64,000 bases of DNA, taken from assembly GCA_964023205.1 (NCBI GenBank), contig OZ026834.1:28682756-28746755 (forward strand), given 5' to 3'. How positions within the stretch are numbered: the stretch's first letter is position 1; every line of letters starts with the position of its first letter. The stretch comes from Lutraria lutraria (Eukaryota > Mollusca > Bivalvia > Venerida > Mactridae). Shown piece by piece: positions 59,601-64,000 of the stretch. The position numbers were made by a program, and so were the translations under genes. The notes under the pieces are model-generated. The model saw only the letters and a program-made list of their open reading frames with translations, was not told the DNA's origin and made no database searches.

Positions 59601-62600
59601 ACGACAGAACCAAAGATGTATTGTGTTTTCGCATTAAATCTGTCGTGTCTGCTTTTTCGAGGCAAATTTTCGCTTTTTCGCATTTCTGTGGCGAAAATAC
59701 GACATGGCGTAAATCAGTCACCATAGATGAGAAAGCTTTACGCACAACAAATAAGGGAAGTCGAGTATTGGCTGAATCGTGATTCAATTTTGACAAATGC
59801 AGAGTTTTTTGTTTTAGTGTGTTCGGAGCCCTCTAAATAGGGAACCGTGTTTTTTTCAATACTTAAAAAAAGCTTAAGAGAAAATGTTTTGCACAATTAT
59901 TTTCTGAATTCTATTCAGCTTTAGATCGTTCTGAAGATAATTTTGACGTATCGGTAATCCTGCAAACAGCTTCACTCGATATCCAGGCAAATAGAATCCT
60001 TTTAACTCGTGAGTATCGAACAATACGTCAAGCATTATATTTAAACAAACACAACAGGAGGTAACTAGACAAATATATGTCTGTTCCACAAATAGGAGCA
60101 GTAATATTGAGACATTTTGAAGACTTGTTTGTTTTGTTACCAACGTTCTCGTAAATAAAAAGCGTATTGCAGAAATCAATCTTTTTGTTAGCATGTTGAT
60201 TAACATAATGTATTCACGTAATACTTTTTTATATTTAAGTGCTTCAAAGACAATGGACAAGTTAACAACCTCACAAAAAATGATACATTTAGCTGGAACT
60301 GGATGAAGTCAATTAAACCAGCCAGCCAAATGAAGTCAATAAAACTAGCCAATCAAAGGACGCTAATTAAACTAGCCAATCAAAGGAACCCAATAAAACT
60401 AGCCAATCAAAGGATGCCAATAAAACTAGCCAATCAAAGGATGCCAATAAAACTAGCCAATCAAAGGACGCCAATAAAACTTGCCAATCAAAGGATGCCA
60501 ATAAAACTAGCCAATCAAAGGATGCCAATAAAACTATCCAATCAAAGGACGCCAATAAAACTAGCCAATCAAAGGACGCCAATTAAACTAGCCAATCAAA
60601 GGATGCCAATAAAACTAGCCAATCAAGGAAAGTCAGTTAAACAAGCAAATACTAGTAAATGAAAGTCGATAAAATAGAAGAATAATGGGTATTTAAAATA
60701 CTGAAGACATTAAATTGTTTGAGACAAAAAATGATTTCAACTCTTTTATTGTCACCATGAAAATGATGCATCAAATCAAAGAAGCCAAACCCGATCATAC
60801 ATTGAAATACAGACAAATTAGACTTAAATCTTGCAATTTAATCAACAATTGGACTCCGTCGTTAAATCATAATAGGCAGCTCAATTTTCAGACATTCTCT
60901 AAAAATAATCTAAAGACAAAAAAGTAAAAAGGACACCCCGATATCATGTTTGTTCCCTCATTTTGTCATGAACGTGATATGAGTGAAATAAAAGGTTTTT
61001 GACGTTGGAGAATCATTAATTGTACTCCATTTATTAACACAATATGATAACAGAGGTGAAGGAATGAAATCAGAACAGAACACAATCAGTAAGTTGCTGG
61101 ACTGTGTGTTTACATCATTTGTTGTTTTACCAATTGAGAAGAAGTGAGTTTTTTTTTATATTTTGTATGTTTTACAGCAAAATCTGATGTACTATAATTA
61201 GTTGCTGATGGTGCTGCTACCTTTGGATTATGGCAGTTGTGGTTAAACATAGCAGTAAGACTGGCAAACTATTATTATATTTTTGAATCAGCACTCAGAC
61301 ATTCTTGTTCCTTTGCAATCACATGGGCCTCTCAGGATTTTAAAAGTATTTTTTTTAATTTTTTTGTTTATATTGAGTTTTACACCCCTTTTCATCAGTC
61401 AGAGTCATATGAAGCTGACAGTTCACCTAAGCATCGTTCCTGAGAAGAACCAGTACTAGACTCTCATCCTCTGTCAGCAACTGCCTACTTTCTCACATAA
61501 AGAGACATGGTCGATAGCAGGACTCGAACCCACGACCCCCTATCAGTGAGAGGTTATAGTGATTTGAAGTCAGCGACTTTAACCACTCTACCTCGGCGGA
61601 GGAGGGCCAAAATTAGTTGAGATTGCTAACTGTACATCATGCACCTGGTCGATTGTCGCGGTTTACAGACATACTGATTTTTAAAGAAAGTATTGAAGAA
61701 AGAACATTTAAAAGAAACTAAAACTTCATAGAAAAGCATGAAGAAAGTAAAATACATGTTCCTTTGAATAAAAATTCGTTTGTGTCAATCATCCACCATT
61801 CTGATCCGAAATTACTGTTTCTTGGCAGAGAAGTGATGCATTTGAACAAAATTTAATACTCACCCAAAACATAGCTGGGTAAAATCCAGAAAAGTTTTTA
61901 TGCATTGATCCAGTCACTTTTAGAAGTTCCAAAACATCATCAACGTTTTCTATATTGTTTATAACTTCATCGATGACTTCTAGCACTTTTGTTCCATGTT
62001 TTTCAAGATTTTCGTTAATTCTCAGTCCATCTTCGCTGTCTATTTGTCGGAATTTTTCAAATAATCCCTGTGTGTCGTCAAAGGCCCGGAACATTCTGAA
62101 AATATAACGACATTTTGATAACCATTAATTCTTCCAGGAAAAGTTTACACACGTTAAAATGGCAAATAAATATACCAATTGTTTTAGTCCTTCAAGAAAC
62201 ATTCGGGATATAAATATAAGGATTAATTAAAAAGATCTTCAACTTGATTTAGAACATCTAATATATGCAATGAATGTAAAAGCATAGAAAACATATGTAC
62301 AAAAACGAAATGCAGTTGGCAGAAAGAGATAAAGTGATGGGAAATAATGATAAAGATGGGTCGGATGGGTGTAAATATTGGTACAAAAAGAAGTCATAAT
62401 GTTGTTTTATTTAATCAACGCTTCGGCCATGTTGACCTTTGATGGGTGTTCAAAGAACTTACCGAAACGTCTCTTGCTAATGCAAGCCATTCAAAACCTA
62501 AACGTTATGACAAGAAAAAATCAAAGAAAAAACACATACAAAAAATTCTACCTTCTCCAAAAAGTCCCCCCCCACCAATAAAATAATCCAACACATACAA

Positions 62601-62711
62601 ACATACAAAATATGGAGACATAACTTACGATGGATTGAACCAACCATTGCCACCATAGTTACGGAATACGTTATCAAATGCTGATTTTAATGCCTTAACA
62701 ACGGAAGAGGT
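44468..62711 (-). CDS. Globin, three coding exons seen, N-terminal exon missing
   Basis: Exons 62629-62711, 61864-62095 and 44468-44632 join in phase to 159 codons covering helices A to H, then stop. It is an intracellular heme protein that should bind oxygen or similar ligands. Key residues are present: Phe CD1 (GLFEKF), distal His E7 (EKHGTKVLEV) and proximal His F8 (TGSMHKNF). Introns fall at B12.2 (phase 2, inside Ser) and at G7.0 (between FYPAMFW and RIEEPF), the two ancestral globin positions when aligned to vertebrate beta-globin. The usual Pro at C2 is Asp (FDDTQ). The length fits a single-domain globin. The first exon reads from an acceptor (aacag), with an in-frame stop upstream, so a short N-terminal exon must lie beyond 62711. 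Subfamily (neuroglobin-like or other) is undecided. Confidence 0.9.
44936..45334 (+). other. Unassigned 132-codon open frame
   Basis: It lies in the globin G7.0 intron on the opposite strand. The predicted product is basic, with no recognised domain, signal peptide or repeat. No promoter or splice evidence supports it. Probably chance, but it is among the longest non-repetitive frames in the intron. Confidence 0.12.
45335..46899. other. Globin intron sequence, nothing recognised
   Basis: A single 'aacgggaaccagtttaac' motif at 45434 belongs to the family at 10887 and 57703. Otherwise unassigned. Confidence 0.5.
46900..47050. repeat. Segment repeated at 7904-8050
   Basis: Matches the block beside the last receptor exon ('tttatagcaagaaaaaatgt', 'ctcccgtgcgtacttta'). 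Confidence 0.65.
47051..48094. other. Globin intron sequence with CRE-like sites
   Basis: TGACGTCA occurs at 47096, followed within 20 bases by a TATA-like 'tctatatatttc'; another 'tgacgtca' is at 47621. No open frame follows either. Confidence 0.4.
48095..48526. repeat. Inverted-repeat element A (copy 1)
   Basis: About 430 bp matching the reverse complement of 53880-54336, from 'gtgtctattactagtttggc' to 'ataacgttttgttatagttt'. No ORF. Confidence 0.75.
48527..49454. other. Globin intron sequence with a transposon-end-like motif and a C run
   Basis: 'acagggtgtcccaaaaaagt' at 48677 resembles ends of Tc1/mariner-type elements, but no partner end was found. A run of about 17 C lies near 49061. 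Confidence 0.4.
49455..49960. repeat. Dispersed repeat with an amplified 54-bp unit
   Basis: The flanks match 33443-33680 ('cggtagttaggacgcggaca'). Six units of 54 bp (49547-49870) begin 'ccctggttctatattctgcc'. As the unit is 18 codons, both strands stay open; these frames are not genes. A tRNA-like A box lies at the right end (minus strand ggtggtctagtggtaa). Confidence 0.8.
49961..50689. other. Globin intron sequence
   Basis: Contains one copy of the CGTAACTACTCGGGCATTTC motif (50455). Otherwise unassigned. Confidence 0.45.
50690..51110. repeat. Inverted-repeat element B (copy 1)
   Basis: Matches the reverse complement of 54720-55100 ('gctgaaatccaggttggtcc', 'aaatgggtactcaatcgag' type blocks). 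It contains a local palindrome 'cccgtctcca ... tggagacggg' around 50920-50959. Confidence 0.7.
51111..53277. other. Globin intron sequence
   Basis: Contains a third copy of the CGTAA(C/T)TACTC motif (51735) and a tRNA-like stretch on the minus strand at 52599-52669 (B box gggttcgattccc, acceptor ends pairing at six of seven positions, poor anticodon stem). Otherwise unassigned. Confidence 0.4.
53278..53750. repeat. 57-bp minisatellite, about eight units
   Basis: The unit runs 'cagcagcaacagcaacacca' then 'gcaagccaagcacaaggacc'. Because the unit is 19 codons it leaves long open frames on both strands (Ser/Asn-rich on plus, Ala/Val-rich on minus). Neither looks like a natural protein. It sits directly beside element A copy 2. 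Confidence 0.85.
53880..54336. repeat. Inverted-repeat element A (copy 2)
   Basis: Reverse complement of 48095-48526, 5.4 kb apart. Confidence 0.75.
54720..55100. repeat. Inverted-repeat element B (copy 2)
   Basis: Reverse complement of 50690-51110. The order A, B, A', B' excludes one simple inverted duplication. Confidence 0.7.
55149..55460. mobile_element. Palindromic MITE with ~45-bp inverted ends
   Basis: Left 'atctacaatatttacctccc' plus 'ttggcagccat'; right 'atggccgccaagtgaggtaa' plus 'atattgtagat'. The pairing extends to 'tagttccca'. About 310 bp, no ORF. Confidence 0.85.
55461..56340. other. Globin intron sequence, nothing recognised
   Basis: Unassigned, only short frames. Confidence 0.45.
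56341..56545. repeat. Repeated 'gcacatttgtcttac' motifs and (CA)n
   Basis: At least seven 'catttgtc/t' motifs in both orientations (cacatttgtctcgtagcaca; catttgtcttacatgagaca) flank a short (CA)n run near 56445-56463. Confidence 0.65.
56693..56886. mobile_element. MITE with TATGGTGGCTGATTTCTGCC inverted ends
   Basis: About 30 bases of nearly perfect inverted ends: left tatggtggctgatttctgcc plus attttata, right the inverse (taaaatggcagaaatcagcc plus accata). Related to 59496-59728. Confidence 0.85.
56887..57702. other. Globin intron sequence, nothing recognised
   Basis: Unassigned. Confidence 0.45.
57703..57814. repeat. Dispersed repeat (GGGAACTAGTTTAAC type), copy 2
   Basis: Copy of 10887-11008. 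Confidence 0.65.
57815..58854. other. Globin intron sequence
   Basis: Around 58670-58740 is 'cccgacctttcc' repeat debris similar to 29500. Otherwise unassigned. Confidence 0.45.
58855..59040. repeat. Dispersed repeat 'agacaatgctacatac' (copy 3)
   Basis: Same family as 13485-13810 and 18060-18330. Confidence 0.6.
59041..59495. other. Globin intron sequence, nothing recognised
   Basis: A 'ctacctacctaccc' piece at 59060 resembles 2820. Otherwise unassigned. Confidence 0.45.
59496..59728. mobile_element. MITE with ATGGTG-CTGATTTACGCCATG inverted ends
   Basis: Left 'tatggtggatgatttacgcc' plus 'atgccgtattt'; right 'aaatacgacatggcgtaaat' plus 'cagtcaccat'. The interior is full of 'gcgaaaa/ttttcgc' runs. 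Overlapping frames on both strands are by-products. Confidence 0.82.
59729..60301. other. Globin intron sequence, nothing recognised
   Basis: A minus-strand frame of 128 codons (59874-60260) shows no domain and is AT-driven. Confidence 0.4.
60302..60655. repeat. 27-bp minisatellite with CCAAT and TCF/LEF-like motifs
   Basis: Twelve to thirteen units of 'aaactagccaatcaaaggat' plus 'gccaata'. Ten units keep the exact block CCAATCAAAGG, joining a CCAAT box to the TCF/LEF consensus ATCAAAGG. The unit is nine codons, so both strands stay open; these are not genes. Confidence 0.9.
60656..61360. other. Globin intron sequence, nothing recognised
   Basis: Unassigned. Confidence 0.45.
61361..61603 (-). 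mobile_element. tRNA-Ser-like SINE (copy 3, complete)
   Basis: On the minus strand: A-box region 'gtagagtggttaaagtcgct', 'gacttcaaatc', long variable arm, B box 'gtgggttcgagtcc' (61529 area), then body to 'ggggtgtaaaactcaatata'. It lies 260 bases downstream of the globin exon ending at 61864. Confidence 0.78.
61864..62095 (-). CDS. Globin exon with helices C to F
   Basis: 232 bases. The acceptor is tatattttcag|AATGTTCC and the donor ATGTTTTGG|GTGAGT. It enters at phase 2 and leaves at phase 0. Contains MFRAFDDTQGLFEKFRQI (CD1 Phe), EKHGTKVLEVIDEVI (E7 His) and LLKVTGSMHKNF (F8 His). It ends at FYPAMFW, before helix G. Confidence 0.92.
62096..62628 (-). other. Globin B12.2 intron
   Basis: 533 bases with GT/AG ends. 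Nothing else recognised apart from a short C run near 62568. Confidence 0.75.
62629..62711 (-). CDS. Globin exon with helices A and B
   Basis: Codes TSSVVKALKSAFDNVFRNYG and then GNGWFNP plus two bases. The donor is CCATC|GTAAGTT (phase 2). The acceptor is chosen at ttccaacag|ACC because an in-frame TAA precedes it. A second AG 14 bases upstream shifts the frame and was rejected. The N-terminal exon was not identified. Confidence 0.82.
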
Positions 62712-63058
62712 CTGTTGGAAGCGATCTTATTTACTTTTCTACTTGTGTGACCTTCAGAGAGAAAAACATCTTTCCTGAACTGATGTTCAATTTGTCAACA
62801 AAGGCTTAACAGAATAATTAGAACTTGACTCCTAAGATTATCTGGTAAATAGTCTTACATGTCAATGAATGCAACTAAGAAACAAATCACTCTCCCACGT
62901 TATAGATGCAATTAGTAATTACTACGGAATTAAGTGTCTCAACATGTATAAAGGTTGGCGGATACGGTAATGTTGGCATTAACCGTTGTTAAAGACACAC
63001 TTGTTACGATGCCCGTATAGAGAGGCAAACATTTCTCTTAGATGATTTAATTGGAAAT

Positions 63059-63184
63059 ATGTCTCAAACAATGTCATCAACTCTCTCTGATTCGCCCACC
63101 ACTGTGTCTTCGGAATTAGAGGGACATGATAGTACTCAATGTTACTATGGCACCTCGGGTAAAATGTTTGGCGTATGTAACTGA
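63059..63184 (+). CDS. Candidate first coding exon, unknown gene
   Basis: ATG at 63059 opens a 41-codon frame, MSQTMSSTLSDSPTTVSSEL and then EGHDSTQCYYGTSGKMFG. It has balanced codon use unlike the AT-rich surroundings and two possible donors (TCGG|GTAAAA, or GGC|GTATGT at the end). No downstream exon is visible before the window ends. Function unknown; it could be chance. Confidence 0.2.
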   Translation: MSQTMSSTLSDSPTTVSSELEGHDSTQCYYGTSGKMFGVCN

Positions 63185-64000
63185 CTTTCTCTTAAATGAA
63201 GACGTAGAGAAAAAAACTTACAGCTCATCTATCATTTTTTTCGCATTATAGTTTCTTATATGAATACAGTTGTTTTAATTCAAATACTCGAAAATGGGTA
63301 ATCTCTAAGACGGACGGACTTGCATTCTCATTTTCCCTCAGACTTTATCACCGATGTTATACTGTCTGGTGTTTGTTTATACATACTCCCCTAAGCGGAA
63401 TAAAGATAGATTTGAACAAATTAACGTACAAAATAGTTGATGGTTGTCATACTGACCAGCTGTGGAACTGATTATGTATTATTTTGCGATTTAACTTCAT
63501 ACCAGATAGCTGCCTATATAACGATTTTCAATAGCTCAAGTCTATTCGTCATATTTGCATATTTTTTCAGGAAATATGAAACAGTTTTGAACGAGATTCC
63601 CCAGAGTTTCAAATTGTCTTATTTCGAACAATTACCATAAATATAGATTTATTATTTGTCCGGCCCAAAAGTAAACGTTCCAAGTGAATTTACAAAACCT
63701 TGCATGCTTAGCCAAATCACTGACTTACATGCGTTTTACGCGATAAAAATGTGGACTACACTGTATTTTACACGGTATCTCTTCCCACAATTTCCAAGCT
63801 AAGTAGACCACATGAGACTCAGATTTACTACATTTATGTCGTTTATATGATAATATCTAATCCATCTTCAACATATACTTCGCCATCGTTGATATTTGTT
63901 TCAACGGTTTGTTTTGTTCCGTGAACGTCTGGGCTGCAGTCGGTTCTGTTATACAACACAGGTACTATTTTTCAACGCGAATGTATGGATAAGAGGCGTC
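63185..64000. other. Unassigned right edge of the window
   Basis: The N-terminal globin exon may lie here or beyond. A seven-codon stretch ending at a GTACGT donor (63430-63450, minus strand, phase 0) is compatible but too short to claim. Confidence 0.4.

Noticed and set aside
59874..60260. 128-codon minus-strand frame
   Set aside because: AT-driven composition, no domain, no splice or start context.
60303..60662. MPIKLANQR repeat protein
   Set aside because: 27-bp minisatellite, open on both strands, no flanking coding signal.
62712..62730. Alternative globin acceptor at ataag|ATCGC
   Set aside because: It shifts the frame into a stop within a few codons; the aacag acceptor keeps helix A in frame.

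Overview
The window is AT-rich animal DNA with spliced genes, long introns and dense mobile-element debris. There are no bacterial features. A two-DNA-binding-domain nuclear receptor, a globin with classic animal intron positions, tRNA-derived SINEs and very many short inverted-repeat elements point to a lophotrochozoan, most likely a bivalve mollusc. The species assignment is inference.

Region by region: (1) 1-7692 lies 3' of the first gene and holds only repeats. (2) 7693-21894, minus strand, is a nuclear receptor gene with the whole coding region in eleven exons that join in frame to 980 codons plus a stop. The protein has a disordered acidic N-terminus, a first DNA-binding domain with P-box CEACKK, a second with P-box CEGCKG, a 361-codon hinge exon containing an in-frame 27-bp minisatellite, and a ligand-binding domain with an AF-2 helix. 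This is the 2DBD-NR class. (3) 21895-34570 is intergenic: MITEs, a LINE fragment and a cluster of tRNA-derived SINEs. (4) 34571-38296 is a complete, very young LTR retrotransposon. Its 1109-bp LTRs differ at about four positions, it has a 4-bp target duplication and a tRNA-Leu-type primer site, and its only ORF is a 331-codon Gag with no pol. (5) 38887-39234 is a perfect run of 87 CGAA units, followed by three MITEs side by side. (6) 44468-62711, minus strand, is a globin gene: three coding exons with introns at the classical B12.2 and G7.0 positions. The G7.0 intron is 17.2 kb and is filled with inverted-repeat elements and four minisatellites. The N-terminal exon was not found. (7) 62712-64000 is mostly unassigned and holds one candidate plus-strand first exon.

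The two genes are not evidently linked in function. The strongest results are the 2DBD nuclear receptor, with its second DNA-binding domain encoded as a symmetric phase 1-1 exon pair; the gag-only LTR element; and several repeats that carry transcription-factor-like motifs (nuclear-receptor half-sites inside the receptor's own introns, and a TCF/LEF plus CCAAT array in the globin intron). All exon calls rest on splice-site inspection and reading-frame phase. No transcript evidence was available.
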